Source: Motiliproteus sp965230735 (GTDB lineage Bacteria > Pseudomonadota > Gammaproteobacteria > Pseudomonadales > Balneatricaceae). From it: a stretch of 64,000 nucleotides of DNA. The stretch is from NCBI RefSeq assembly GCF_965230735.1, contig NZ_OZ246016.1, positions 1,240,001-1,304,000 on the forward strand, written 5' to 3'. Below are positions 44,311 through 53,151 of this stretch, piece after piece; positions within the stretch are counted from its first letter, which is position 1; every line of letters begins with the position of its first letter. Below the pieces are notes generated by a model, which was given only the letters and a program-made list of their open reading frames with translations, was not told the origin of the DNA and did no database searches. A program made the position numbers and the translations under genes.

Positions 44311-44331
44311 TATGCAATATTGTGTTGCATA
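44311..44331. promoter_or_regulatory. Likely IlvY operator
   Basis: TATGCAA-TATTGTG-TTGCATA is a perfect 7-base inverted repeat in the ilvY-ilvC intergenic region. Half-site-like GATGCG (about 44302) and ACGCAA (about 44344) flank it, as expected for a LysR protein binding tandem sites. Confidence 0.7.
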
Positions 44332-44468
44332 TATATCAGTTTACGCAACGACAAAGTTGGCGTATCTTGCCCACCAACGCTGAGGCGACCCTGATGAGTT
44401 GAGGTAGAAAGCACACAGGAAGCCGGGCAATTTCAGATTTGAATAACCTTAGATACAGGACCTTATCC

Positions 44469-45485
44469 ATGCAGGTTTATTACGATAAAGATTGCGACCT
44501 CTCGATCATCCAGGGCAAGAAAGTTGCCGTTATCGGTTACGGCTCCCAGGGTCACGCCCACGCGTGCAACCTGAAAGATTCTGGCGTTGACGTGACCGTT
44601 GGTCTGCGTAGCGGTTCTGCTTCCGTGGCCAAGGCTGAAGCCCACGGTCTGAAGGTTTCTCCGGTTGCTGAAGCCGTTGCGGCTGCTGACCTGGTCATGA
44701 TCCTGACTCCGGACGAGTTCCAGGGCCAACTGTACAAGAACGAGATCGAGCCGAACATCAAGCAGGGCGCTACCCTGGCTTTCGCTCACGGCTTCTCCGT
44801 CCTGTACAACCAAGTTGAGCCGCGTGCCGACCTGGACGTGATCATGGTTGCTCCTAAGGCACCGGGCCACACCGTACGTAACGAGTTCGTCAACGGCGGC
44901 GGTATCCCGGATCTGATCGCGATCCACCAGGACGTTTCCGGCAACGCCAAGCAGGTTGCGCTGTCTTACGCCATGGGCGTTGGCGGTGGCCGTTCCGGTA
45001 TCATCGAGACCACTTTCAAAGACGAAACCGAAACCGACCTGTTCGGTGAGCAGGCGGTACTGTGCGGTGGCGCGGTTGAGCTGGTCAAGATGGGCTTCGA
45101 AACCCTGACCGAAGCGGGTTACGCGCCGGAGATGGCTTACTTCGAGTGTCTGCACGAACTGAAGCTGATCGTTGACCTGATGTACGAAGGCGGCATCGCC
45201 AACATGAACTACTCGATCTCCAACAATGCCGAGTACGGTGAGTACGTAACCGGTCCTGAGGTCATCAACGAAGAATCCCGCGCTGCCATGCGTAACGCCC
45301 TGAAGCGCATCCAGAACGGTGAGTACGCCAAGATGTTCATCACCGAAGGTCAGGCCAACTACCCGGCCATGACCGCGCGTCGTCGTAACAACGCCGCTCA
45401 CCCGATCGAGCAGACCGGTGAGAAGCTGCGCTCCATGATGCCTTGGATCGCTGCCAACAAGATCGTCGACAAGAGCAAGAACTAA
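44469..45485 (+). CDS. ilvC: Ketol-acid reductoisomerase
   Basis: NADPH-dependent enzyme of isoleucine and valine synthesis, 338 residues, the short class I form. The Rossmann motif is GYGSQGHAHA; the Mg2+/active-site residues are in DLFGEQAVLCGG and YFECLHE. The start at ATG 44469 (MQVYYDKDCD) is the family's normal start; the open frame continues ten codons upstream. The codon choice is noticeably more biased than in neighbours, as for a highly expressed gene. A strong terminator follows. Confidence 0.97.
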   Translation: MQVYYDKDCDLSIIQGKKVAVIGYGSQGHAHACNLKDSGVDVTVGLRSGSASVAKAEAHGLKVSPVAEAVAAADLVMILTPDEFQGQLYKNEIEPNIKQGATLAFAHGFSVLYNQVEPRADLDVIMVAPKAPGHTVRNEFVNGGGIPDLIAIHQDVSGNAKQVALSYAMGVGGGRSGIIETTFKDETETDLFGEQAVLCGGAVELVKMGFETLTEAGYAPEMAYFECLHELKLIVDLMYEGGIANMNYSISNNAEYGEYVTGPEVINEESRAAMRNALKRIQNGEYAKMFITEGQANYPAMTARRRNNAAHPIEQTGEKLRSMMPWIAANKIVDKSKN

Positions 45486-45514
45486 GCACTTGCCCTGTTG
45501 AGCTGATTGCGAAG

Positions 45515-45545
45515 CGCCCCGTTCGAAAGAGCGGGGCGTTTTTTT
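45515..45545 (+). terminator. Terminator of ilvC
   Basis: CGCCCCG (45516-45522) pairs with CGGGGCG (45533-45539), followed by six T. Confidence 0.9.
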
Positions 45546-45642
45546 ATGCGTCGGATCAACGAAAAACCTTGATACGGGTACAAAAAATAACCGATGGCGC
45601 TAATATCATGGGTAAGTTGAAGCGAAATCAGTTGCTTACCCG

Positions 45643-47043
45643 ATGATGCCAGTACGGTCCCTGAGTCTCCGCCCGATATTGCATAGCCTGAAGAAGGCGG
45701 CGTTGCTGCCACTGCTGCTGCCGTTGCTGGCCTATGCCGGCGCCGAGTTCTATCTCCGCTATTCCTTAAACCAGGCCCTGGTTCAGATTCAGCAGTTGCT
45801 GCCCGACGGGGGGCGCTTCCACTACCGTGAGCTGAGTGCCGACTTTGATGGCCGGGTGGCGCTCAGCGGGGCTGAACTCTGGTTGCCGGGGATGCAGCAG
45901 CCGCTGAAATTCAGTCGCTTACAGCTCAAGGCCGAGGGCTGGGGTGAGCTGCTGGAGCAGGCGGACAACATCGACCAGGGCGTTCTGCCCGACAGCGGTC
46001 AGGTTAGCTTCTCCGTCGATCAAACCTCATTGCGCCAGCTGGCGTTGAAGCCGCTGAACCCCGGTCGCTATCTGCGGGGATGGCTGGGGTGCGTGACGCC
46101 GCCGACGGCAGGCGGGTTGGCGGCTTCGGCGCCGACAGCTGATCTGGACGGACAGTTGAATTACCGGTTCGAACCCGAAACCCACTATCTGAACCTGAGC
46201 CTGCAGCTTGAAGGGCCAAAATTTTATCGGGTCGAGCTGGAGGCCGATCTGGACATCGGCTATTCACGCTTGAGCCAGCAAACCCTGTCGACTCAGACGG
46301 TCGGGTTGGGCGGGGCCAAGCTGGCATTGCTCAATCGCGGAGCCCAAACGGCGTTGCTGGCGGAGTGCGGTGCGATGGGACGCTCCGGCCTGATTCAGGG
46401 TGAATATGTGGCACGGCAGAGCCGATTGATGCGTTTTGGTCTGGAGCAGCAGGGGTGGCAGGTCTCCGACACCCTGGAGCTGGCCTATCAGGACTATCTG
46501 TTCCTGCCAGTCGAGCTTCGATTACAGTGGCAGGCCCGCCAGGCGGTACCGCTGCAGCGATTGACCGAGGCTCAGGGTTGGGCAGATTTCACTATCCGGG
46601 TGGGATTGAACCGGTTCAATTCCGCCCGTGTGGATCTCGGTTGGCGTGAGCCCGAGTCGATCGCCAACAGGGGGCAGCAACGGGCTGAAGTCGAAGAGGT
46701 TCCGCTGGTTGCAGCAAACGAGGTGCCACTGACCGGGCTGCTTCCCGTTCAGGATCTTCAGGCCGAATCGACGGTCTCCGATACCCCGGCTATGCTGGTT
46801 TCGACACCTGATCCGGCGCCGAAACCGAGTTATCAGCCAGCCTATAAGCGAGTTTCGATTCCGCAGCTTAAAGCCCTGCTCGGCAGTCCATTGAAGCTGA
46901 CCACCCGCAATGGTCGTCGAATCGAAGGGGTGCTCGATAGCGTCGAGCGTAATCGGTTGCAGTTGCGTCGTGAGGTGGCCGGTGGGGTTGCGATGGTGCC
47001 GGTGCGGTTAGACAGTATCGAGCAGCTGGCGGCGTATTTTTAA
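45643..47043 (+). CDS. Hypothetical membrane-anchored protein with small C-terminal beta domain
   Basis: Protein of 466 residues. An N-terminal membrane helix (about 18-36) is followed by a large, probably periplasmic region with alternating hydrophobic and polar residues (beta-rich, AsmA-like in feel). A Pro-rich linker follows (about 350-400), then a final 65-residue unit (YKRVSIPQLKALLGSPLKL to the end) whose GRRIEGVLDSVERNRLQLRRE pattern resembles an Sm-like small barrel. I do not recognise a named family. No good ribosome site precedes the paired ATG codons. A bidirectional terminator follows. Confidence 0.65.
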   Translation: MMPVRSLSLRPILHSLKKAALLPLLLPLLAYAGAEFYLRYSLNQALVQIQQLLPDGGRFHYRELSADFDGRVALSGAELWLPGMQQPLKFSRLQLKAEGWGELLEQADNIDQGVLPDSGQVSFSVDQTSLRQLALKPLNPGRYLRGWLGCVTPPTAGGLAASAPTADLDGQLNYRFEPETHYLNLSLQLEGPKFYRVELEADLDIGYSRLSQQTLSTQTVGLGGAKLALLNRGAQTALLAECGAMGRSGLIQGEYVARQSRLMRFGLEQQGWQVSDTLELAYQDYLFLPVELRLQWQARQAVPLQRLTEAQGWADFTIRVGLNRFNSARVDLGWREPESIANRGQQRAEVEEVPLVAANEVPLTGLLPVQDLQAESTVSDTPAMLVSTPDPAPKPSYQPAYKRVSIPQLKALLGSPLKLTTRNGRRIEGVLDSVERNRLQLRREVAGGVAMVPVRLDSIEQLAAYF

Positions 47044-47105
47044 GCGGGGTTGATCGGTGCTTGCCGGGCTCTTAGAACGGGCGCTACGGTGGTGTTGATG
47101 CCAAT

Positions 47106-47131
47106 AAAAAGGGGCCAGAAGGCCCCTTTTT
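47106..47131. terminator. Bidirectional terminator
   Basis: AAAAA-GGGGCC-AGAA-GGCCCC-TTTTT lies between the convergent genes 45643-47043 and 47152-48330 and works on both strands. Confidence 0.9.
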
Positions 47132-47151
47132 ATGCAGATAGCGGCTCGCGC

Positions 47152-48330
47152 TTAGCGCTCAACGGCCAGGGCGATACCCATACCGCCGCCGATGCACAGG
47201 GTCGCCAGACCTTTCTTGGCGTCACGTTTGACCATTTCGTGCAGCAGGGAGACCAGCACACGGCAGCCGGAGGCGCCGATCGGGTGGCCCAGCGCAATGG
47301 CTCCGCCGTTGACGTTGACCTTGTCGGTGTCCCAACCCAGGTCCTTGTTGACCGACATGGCTTGAGCGGCGAAGGCTTCGTTGGCCTCGATCAGATCCAG
47401 ATCCTCAACGCTCCAACCGGCTTTCTCCAGAGTGTTCTGGGTGGCGCAGATCGGACCGGTGCCCATGATCGACGGATCGACACCGGCGGTGCCGTAAGCC
47501 TTGATGGTGGCCAGCGGCTCCAGGCCCAGCTCTTTGGCTTTTTCGGCGGAGCAGACGATAACCGCTGCGGCCCCATCGTTGATGGTGGAGGCGTTACCGG
47601 CGGTAACGGAACCGTCACGCTTGAAGGCCGGGCGCAGTTTGCCCAGCGCATCGGCGGTCACACCGGCGCGGGGCTGTTCGTCACGATCGAACACGATCGG
47701 GTCGCCCTTACGCTGCGGAATCTCAACCGGGATGATCTCGTCGTCAAAGCGATTGGCGGCCAGCGCGGCTTCGGCTTTGTTCTGAGACGCGGCGGCGAAA
47801 GCATCCTGCTCCTCACGGGAGAAGCCGTACTTGTCGACGATGTTCTCGGTGGTGATGCCCATGTGGTAGTCGTTAAACGCGTCCCACAGGCCGTCGTTGA
47901 CCATGGTGTCAACCAGGTTCCAGTTGCCCATCTTCTGGCCGTTACGGGACTTGGGCAGGTAGTGGCCGGATTGGCTCATGCTTTCTTGGCCACCGGCGAT
48001 GATCAGGTCGGCATCGCCGAGCATGATGGACTGGGCCGCCATGTGAACGGTCTTCAGACCGGAGCCACAAACCTTGTTGATGGTCAGGGCAGAGGTAGTA
48101 ACCGGCAGACCGGCGTTGATGGCAGCCTGGCGGGCCGGGTTTTGACCGCAACCGGCGGTCAGGACTTGTCCCAGAATGACTTCGTCAACCTGCTCCGGTG
48201 CGATACCGGTTTTATCCAGCAGGCCTTTAATCACAATGGTGCCCAGCTGAGCGGCGGTCAGGGAAGACAGGGAACCATTGAACGCGCCGATGGCCGTACG
48301 GCCAGCAGCTACGATTACAACATCACGCAT
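47152..48330 (-). CDS. Acetyl-CoA acetyltransferase (thiolase)
   Basis: Thiolase of 392 residues condensing or cleaving acetoacetyl-CoA. The acyl-accepting Cys is in NKVCGSGLKTV (about 88), the conserved His in LGHPIGASGCRV (about 348), and the second Cys in CIGGGMGIA (about 378). Sequence and size match biosynthetic thiolases (PhaA/AtoB type). No phaB or phaC gene is adjacent, so its role in polyhydroxybutyrate versus fatty-acid or ketone metabolism is open. A long open frame on the opposite strand is a codon-bias shadow. Confidence 0.94.
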   Translation of the reverse strand: MRDVVIVAAGRTAIGAFNGSLSSLTAAQLGTIVIKGLLDKTGIAPEQVDEVILGQVLTAGCGQNPARQAAINAGLPVTTSALTINKVCGSGLKTVHMAAQSIMLGDADLIIAGGQESMSQSGHYLPKSRNGQKMGNWNLVDTMVNDGLWDAFNDYHMGITTENIVDKYGFSREEQDAFAAASQNKAEAALAANRFDDEIIPVEIPQRKGDPIVFDRDEQPRAGVTADALGKLRPAFKRDGSVTAGNASTINDGAAAVIVCSAEKAKELGLEPLATIKAYGTAGVDPSIMGTGPICATQNTLEKAGWSVEDLDLIEANEAFAAQAMSVNKDLGWDTDKVNVNGGAIALGHPIGASGCRVLVSLLHEMVKRDAKKGLATLCIGGGMGIALAVER

Positions 48331-48619
48331 AGCAACGCCTCATCAATTACGAGCAATAAACCGCCGACGACTGCACCAACAATCGGCGATGTGCAATGCA
48401 GCAAAGCAGTCCGATTTTTCGTAACACGCCTCGTGCGGGAGAAACCAAGCTATCAGGAAAATCACGCCCCTGCAAAGGGGAGTGATCGAAAAATAGACTT
48501 GGCTATGGAGAGCGTTTCAGCGAAACGGACGGGACGCAGCCCCTGTTGCATCAGGGCTTGGGGCAAAAAAAATGGTTTGGCAGTGAATTCTACGGATCTG
48601 ACTAAGCCCGGGTCAGGGC

Positions 48620-49480
48620 TTAGTCATGGTCGTCCAGGAACACTTCGCAGTTGTCGATCAGGCGCGCCGGGCCCAATTGTGCGGCTGCTAACACCACCAG
48701 CTCGCGGCAACCACTGGTGGCCGGTTGCAGGGTATGACGGTTACAGATGTGAACGTAGTCACGCTGGAAACCGACCGCTTCGAGTTGCTGGTTGGCCTGC
48801 TCTTCGAGGGTGTAGAACGAGCGGTTGCCCTGCTTCAAGGTGCTGACCAGCTGCTGCAGCACCTGATTCAGCGTCGGAGCAATCCTGAGCTGTTCCTCAC
48901 TGAGGTAGCCGTTACGGGAGCTCATCGCCAGCCCGCTGGGCTCGCGGGCGGTATCGACGCCGACGATCTCAACCGGCAGGCTCAGATCTTCGGTCATCTG
49001 CCGGATCACCGCCAGCTGCTGATAATCCTTCTTGCCGAACACGGCGATATCCGGCTGCACAATCCCAAACAGCTTGGCGACGATGGTGGCAACGCCGCGG
49101 AAATGGGTCGGACGGCTCATGCCGCAGTGCATGTCCGACAGTGAGCGGACCTCGACCACGGTTTGGATCTCGGTACCACGGGGGTAGATCTCATGTACCG
49201 ACGGCGCAAACAGCAGGTGACAGCCGTAGGCGGCAAGTTTCTGCTGATCTTCGGCCAGGGTGCGCGGGTAGCTGTCCAGGTCTTCGTTGGCACCGAACTG
49301 CAGCGGATTGACGAAGATACTGGAAACCACCAGGTCGCCGCGCTTGCCGGCTTCCTCGACCAGGCTCATGTGGCCGCAGTGGAGGTTGCCCATGGTCGGG
49401 ACAAAGGCGATCTTGCGGCCTTCACGGCGGGCGCTGCTCAGTTGCGCCCGCAGCTCGGCAATGGTGTGAACCGTCTGCAT
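48620..49480 (-). CDS. panC: Pantothenate synthetase
   Basis: Enzyme of 286 residues joining pantoate and beta-alanine with ATP. It has the nucleotidyl-transferase signatures PTMGNLHCGHMSLV (HxGH-like) and MSSRNGYLS (KMSKS-like), plus FGKKDYQQL. Its start codon shares one base with the panB stop, so the genes are coupled. A perfect 9-bp hairpin (CTAAGCCC type) overlaps the stop but has no T run. Confidence 0.96.
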   Translation of the reverse strand: MQTVHTIAELRAQLSSARREGRKIAFVPTMGNLHCGHMSLVEEAGKRGDLVVSSIFVNPLQFGANEDLDSYPRTLAEDQQKLAAYGCHLLFAPSVHEIYPRGTEIQTVVEVRSLSDMHCGMSRPTHFRGVATIVAKLFGIVQPDIAVFGKKDYQQLAVIRQMTEDLSLPVEIVGVDTAREPSGLAMSSRNGYLSEEQLRIAPTLNQVLQQLVSTLKQGNRSFYTLEEQANQQLEAVGFQRDYVHICNRHTLQPATSGCRELVVLAAAQLGPARLIDNCEVFLDDHD

Positions 49481-50271
49481 TACTCGAACCAGTTTTCAGG
49501 TTGCGGGAAGGTCTGGTTATGGACGGCCTCAACATAGGCGCTGACGGCAGCCTGGATGCTGTCGGTCTCGGCCAGGAAGTTCTTGACGAAGCGGGGCTTT
49601 CTGCCCGACGTCACACCCAGCATATCGTGCAGTACCAGCACCTGGGCATCGGTGTCGGCACCGGCGCCGATGCCGATCACCGGGATGGAAACGGCTTCGG
49701 TGACGGCTTTGGCCAGTTCGGCCGGGACACATTCGAGCAGCAGCATAGCCGCGCCGGCCTGTTCCAGCGCCTTGGCATCGCTGAGCAGTTGCTCGGCGGC
49801 ATCGCCACGGCCCTGGACCCGGTAGCCGCCGAGTACGTTAACGGTTTGGGGGGTCAGGCCCAGGTGGGCACAGACCGGTACACCGCGCTCGCTCAACAGG
49901 CTGATGCTGTCGCCCAGCCAGGCGGCGCCTTCGAGTTTGACGATATGGGCACCGGCCTGCATCAGCGCAGCGGCGCTGTCCATCGCCTGTTCCGGGGTGC
50001 TGTAACTCATAAAGGGCAGATCGGCCATGATAAAGGCGCCCTTGTTGCCCTTCTTAACGCAGGCGGTGTGGTACGCCATCTCTTCGACGCTGACCGGTAG
50101 GGTGCTGTCGTTACCCTGCAAAACCATGCCTAACGAATCGCCTACCAGGATCACTTCAACCCCGGCTTCGCTGACCAATTGGGCGAAGGTGGCGTCGTAG
50201 GCGGTCAGGCAGCTGAACTTTTTACCCTCGCTCTTCATTTGCGAGAGGGTGTGCAAGTTTATGTTTTTCAT
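49480..50271 (-). CDS. panB: 3-methyl-2-oxobutanoate hydroxymethyltransferase
   Basis: First enzyme of pantothenate synthesis, 263 residues, a TIM barrel. Signatures include LTAYDATFAQLVSEAGVEVILVGDSLGMV with the metal-binding Asp and PVCAHLGLTPQ. It forms panB-panC, with folK and pcnB upstream in the same direction, a conserved gammaproteobacterial order. Confidence 0.96.
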   Translation of the reverse strand: MKNINLHTLSQMKSEGKKFSCLTAYDATFAQLVSEAGVEVILVGDSLGMVLQGNDSTLPVSVEEMAYHTACVKKGNKGAFIMADLPFMSYSTPEQAMDSAAALMQAGAHIVKLEGAAWLGDSISLLSERGVPVCAHLGLTPQTVNVLGGYRVQGRGDAAEQLLSDAKALEQAGAAMLLLECVPAELAKAVTEAVSIPVIGIGAGADTDAQVLVLHDMLGVTSGRKPRFVKNFLAETDSIQAAVSAYVEAVHNQTFPQPENWFE

Positions 50272-50319
50272 AACAATTCGTCGTTTTAACTCTGGAGCCG
50301 AAAGCGGCGATGGGGCGGA

Positions 50320-50844
50320 TTATACCTCTAGCGGCTCAAGCGTGCCCAGCGTACAAAGGTTTACATGGTCACAAATTGAGCGACCATCGGGGAATTTGAG
50401 CGTCGGTTCGAGCTCTTGAAGCGGGTAGAGGACAAAGTTTCTGTCGCTCATATGGGGGTGGGGAACCTGCAGACGGGGCAGATCGATCTGACGATCGCCG
50501 TACAGCAGGATATCCAGGTCGAGGGTGCGCGGGCCCCAATGCTGCAGACGGACGCGACGGTGTTGCTGCTCCAGCGCCTGCAGCTGGTCCAGTAGATCCA
50601 GTGGTTGCAGTCGGGTCTCCAGGCGGGCGACCGCGTTGATGTAATCCGGCTGTCCCGCTGGCCCGACCGGATCGCTGCGGTAGAGGCGCGAATGGGCCAG
50701 GTTGCTGCAGTGGGGCAGTTCGGCCAATTCCTGCAGGGCCTGCTGGACCTGTTTGAGCGGATCTTCCAGATTGCTGCCCAGACCGATATAGCAGCACAGC
50801 GGCTGTGCCAGTAGCTCGAACTCGGTCTGGGTGTGGCTGCTCAT
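50320..50844 (-). CDS. folK: 2-amino-4-hydroxy-6-hydroxymethyldihydropteridine pyrophosphokinase
   Basis: HPPK of 174 residues in folate synthesis. The family motifs are YIGLGSNLEDP at the start, then RVRLQHWGPRTLDLDILLYGD and LQVPHPHMSDRNFVLYPL with the metal and substrate ligands. The start is ATG 50844; the longer open frame to 50988 overlaps pcnB and is rejected. It is 20 bases downstream of pcnB. Confidence 0.94.
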   Translation of the reverse strand: MSSHTQTEFELLAQPLCCYIGLGSNLEDPLKQVQQALQELAELPHCSNLAHSRLYRSDPVGPAGQPDYINAVARLETRLQPLDLLDQLQALEQQHRRVRLQHWGPRTLDLDILLYGDRQIDLPRLQVPHPHMSDRNFVLYPLQELEPTLKFPDGRSICDHVNLCTLGTLEPLEV

Positions 50845-50864
50845 GGTTGATCCGCTCGGGTCGA

Positions 50865-52175
50865 TCAGACGTTGGACTTGGGTTTGCGGCGGCGCGGACG
50901 ACGGCGCTTGCGGGCCTGGCCGCTGCCCAGATCGCCGACCATCTGCTCGCGCTGCTCGTTGCGGGCCGACTGGAACTCGGTCCACCACTGGCCCAGACCG
51001 TCAAGCTGTTCGCCGCTGGCCTCGCGCATCAGCAGGAAGTCATAGGCGGCACGGAAGCGGGGGTGCTCCAGCAGCTGGTTGGCACGGTTGCCGTTACGAC
51101 GCGGTAGCCGGTACTGCAGCTCCCAGATATCACGCATGGTGCCGGAGAAACGACGCGGAATCGACGAGGCCTGGGACTGGCGCTGGTGGATCTCCTGCGC
51201 GGCCTGATGCAGAGCCGGAATCGGTGGTACGCCCTGGGACTTGAGTCGCTCCAGAATCTGTTGCATCGGGTGCCAAAGCATCGCTGCGTACAGGAAGGCC
51301 GGGGTGACGCTCTGGCCCCGCTTAACTCGGGCGTCGGTGTTCCGCAGCGCCTGGACGATCAGTCGTTCGGCGGCCTGACCCTGCTCGCTTTCGAGGAAAC
51401 GGTGGGTCAGCGGGAACAGGGACTCAAACAACCGGAAATGACGCAGCATCGCAAAGGTGGTCTCGCCCTGACCGGATAGGAACAGTTTGAGCACCTCTTC
51501 GAACAGTCGTGCCGCCGGAATGTCGTTGAGCAGATAGGCCAGACGCTTGATCGGCTCCTCGGTTTCCGGGGCCATAACGAATTCCAGCTTGGCTGCAAAG
51601 CGGATCGCCCGCAGCATCCGCACCGGGTCTTCCCGGTAGCGCTCTTCCGGGTCGCCGATCATTCGCAGAGTACGGTTATCCAGATCCTGCAGGCCATTGG
51701 CATAGTCGTGGATGCTGAAGTCTTTGATCGAGTAGTAGAGCGCATTGACGGTGAAATCGCGACGCAGGGCGTCCTCTTCAACCGTGCCGTAGACGTTGTC
51801 GCGCAGAATCAGGCCGCTGTCGGACTGTTTGCCGTGTTGCTCGTCGTTATTGTGAACCGCCTGGTGGCTGGCGCGGAAGGTGGCGACCTCGATGATCTCG
51901 CGCCCGAAACGGACATGGACCAGTTTGAAACGGCGACCGATCAGGCGGGAGTTGCGGAACAGGTCGTGGACCTCTTCCGGGTGGGCCTCGGTGGCCACAT
52001 CAAAATCTTTCGGTTTTTCGCCCAGCAGCAGGTCGCGGACACAGCCGCCGACCAGATAACCTTCGTAGCCGCCGTCCTTGAGGCGGTAGAGAACCTTGAG
52101 GGCGTTGTCACTCATCTGTCGGCGTGACAGCTGGTGATGGTCGCGGGCAATGATACGGGGGCCGTGTTCAGGCAT
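50865..52175 (-). CDS. pcnB: Poly(A) polymerase I
   Basis: Enzyme of about 436 residues adding A tails to RNA and promoting decay. The nucleotidyltransferase core is present (LVGGCVRDLLLG and PKDFDVAT with the catalytic DxD), then RRDFTVNALYY and the RNA-binding region. The C-terminus is very basic (RKRRRPRRRK). The chosen start, ATG 52175 (MPEHGPRIIARDHHQLSRR), matches the usual N-terminus. The frame is open to an ATG at 52313, which would add a hydrophobic 46-residue extension; neither start has a good ribosome site. crcZ lies directly upstream. Confidence 0.93.
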   Translation of the reverse strand: MPEHGPRIIARDHHQLSRRQMSDNALKVLYRLKDGGYEGYLVGGCVRDLLLGEKPKDFDVATEAHPEEVHDLFRNSRLIGRRFKLVHVRFGREIIEVATFRASHQAVHNNDEQHGKQSDSGLILRDNVYGTVEEDALRRDFTVNALYYSIKDFSIHDYANGLQDLDNRTLRMIGDPEERYREDPVRMLRAIRFAAKLEFVMAPETEEPIKRLAYLLNDIPAARLFEEVLKLFLSGQGETTFAMLRHFRLFESLFPLTHRFLESEQGQAAERLIVQALRNTDARVKRGQSVTPAFLYAAMLWHPMQQILERLKSQGVPPIPALHQAAQEIHQRQSQASSIPRRFSGTMRDIWELQYRLPRRNGNRANQLLEHPRFRAAYDFLLMREASGEQLDGLGQWWTEFQSARNEQREQMVGDLGSGQARKRRRPRRRKPKSNV

Positions 52176-52499
52176 AGGGTTTGAATCAGATCCGGTTTCA
52201 GACTCGGGACGGGAGGCCGGTTTGCCGTTGGTGAGATTGATAAACAGCAGAAAGCCGATCACAAGCCAGGGCAGCAGCGCCAGGCAGATGCCGAGTAGCG
52301 GGGAAGAGTCCATATTATTATTGGATGAATAACTGCGTTGAAAAAAGAGCGCAATGATACCACCGGCGACGAGGCTGGCAAATCAGCATTATCGAGTTTA
52401 TGGGGCTTTGGCGGCAGAAGACAGAATAATACGACCGTCATCAGATAACGGTTGATCAAGCGAAGGAGCTTTTAGAGTAAGTCAGAAGGGGAGTGTCTG

Positions 52500-52714
52500 A
52501 TGAATGAAAGAGGGCCAGCCGCTTCGGATAATGGTGAGTAGGGATCGCTAAACGGGTTGTTATTTTTATTCCCGTCACTGCAATCGAAGGCAACCATTTC
52601 CAAAAGCGGCCAGCGGTGTTCCATTTGTTATTTTTGTTTGGAACGTGCCCGTTACCGCTGAACCCTTTTTATTTTTATTGAGTTCTAGGTACAGGATTTC
52701 TTGTTGTTGTTGCG
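52500..52714 (-). ncRNA. crcZ: CrcZ-like small RNA (Hfq/Crc-sequestering)
   Basis: The cbrB-pcnB intergenic region is where CrcZ lies in Pseudomonas. On the minus strand, downstream of a sigma-54 promoter, there are four to five A-rich CA motifs (AANAAYAA type): AACAACAACAAG, AATAAAAATAAAAA, AACAAAAATAACAA and AATAAAAATAACAA. Two sit in hairpin loops, closed by GTTCCA/TGGAAC and ACGGG/CCCGT. CrcZ titrates Hfq/Crc from target mRNAs to relieve carbon catabolite repression. The 5' end is predicted from the promoter; the 3' end is not defined, and the transcript could run to about 52330. I see no gene in 52176-52499. Confidence 0.8.
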
Positions 52715-52723
52715 AATAACTAT

Positions 52724-52740
52724 AGCAGGCGCTGTGCCAA
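52724..52740 (-). promoter_or_regulatory. Sigma-54 promoter of crcZ
   Basis: The minus strand reads TTGGCACAGCGCCTGCT: a perfect -24 element and a -12 element CTGC with one change, GG and GC being 10 bases apart. The first CA motif begins a few bases after the predicted start near 52714. Confidence 0.78.
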
Positions 52741-52823
52741 CTTATAAATTTCCTTTAATAACAGGTATTTAAAAAATATATCCTGACATTGGTAACATTT
52801 ATGCCAAGGATTGGGTAGCAAAG

Positions 52824-52875
52824 TGTTACCCCTTGTAACCGTGAGGGTAACAGTTGGGTGTGTTGTTACGTAACA
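52824..52875. promoter_or_regulatory. Cluster of TGTTAC/GTAACA sites, likely CbrB enhancer
   Basis: TGTTAC (52824), GTAAC (52835), GTAACA (52847) and the palindrome TGTTACGTAACA (52864-52875) lie about 100-150 bases upstream of the crcZ promoter. CbrB sites in Pseudomonas are of the TGTTAC-N-GTAACA type. The rest of 52876-53151 is GC-rich intergenic sequence without a gene. Confidence 0.65.
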
Positions 52876-53151
52876 CTTTTTCCAGCTTCTAGAATCGCTC
52901 CGTGGGGCAATTAGACTTTCTGATTAAGGGGCTGTCGCCGCTATGTCGTTCCGTTTCTGCGGTTCGGTCCGCAGATCAGTAAATCACGGTTAGGGGGCTG
53001 TCGGGGACTGGTGATAGGCACAGGAGCAACGTAGTGCCGGTCCGGAGATCTGGGGGCTGAAATAAAAAGAATCGCAGGGTCCGCGGGGTTGAGCGGGTGG
53101 GGTAACGGCAGACCGGCATCGGTTGCCGTATTCAGAATAATGACTGGGGAA

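Noticed and set aside
48551..48580. Hairpin GCCCC...GGGGC with a run of eight A as terminator of panC
   Set aside because: On the minus strand the T run precedes the hairpin rather than following it, so it is in the wrong order for the panBC transcript, and there is no plus-strand gene ending there.
47050..48846. Open frame of 598 codons opposite the thiolase gene
   Set aside because: Shadow of the GC-rich thiolase gene; it has no ribosome site, no known domain, and runs through the bidirectional terminator.
53027..53042. Second sigma-54-like site after cbrB (GC and CC pairs around 53027-53041)
   Set aside because: The spacing between the -24 and -12 elements is nine instead of ten bases; the site at 52724-52740 fits better and starts directly before the CA motifs.
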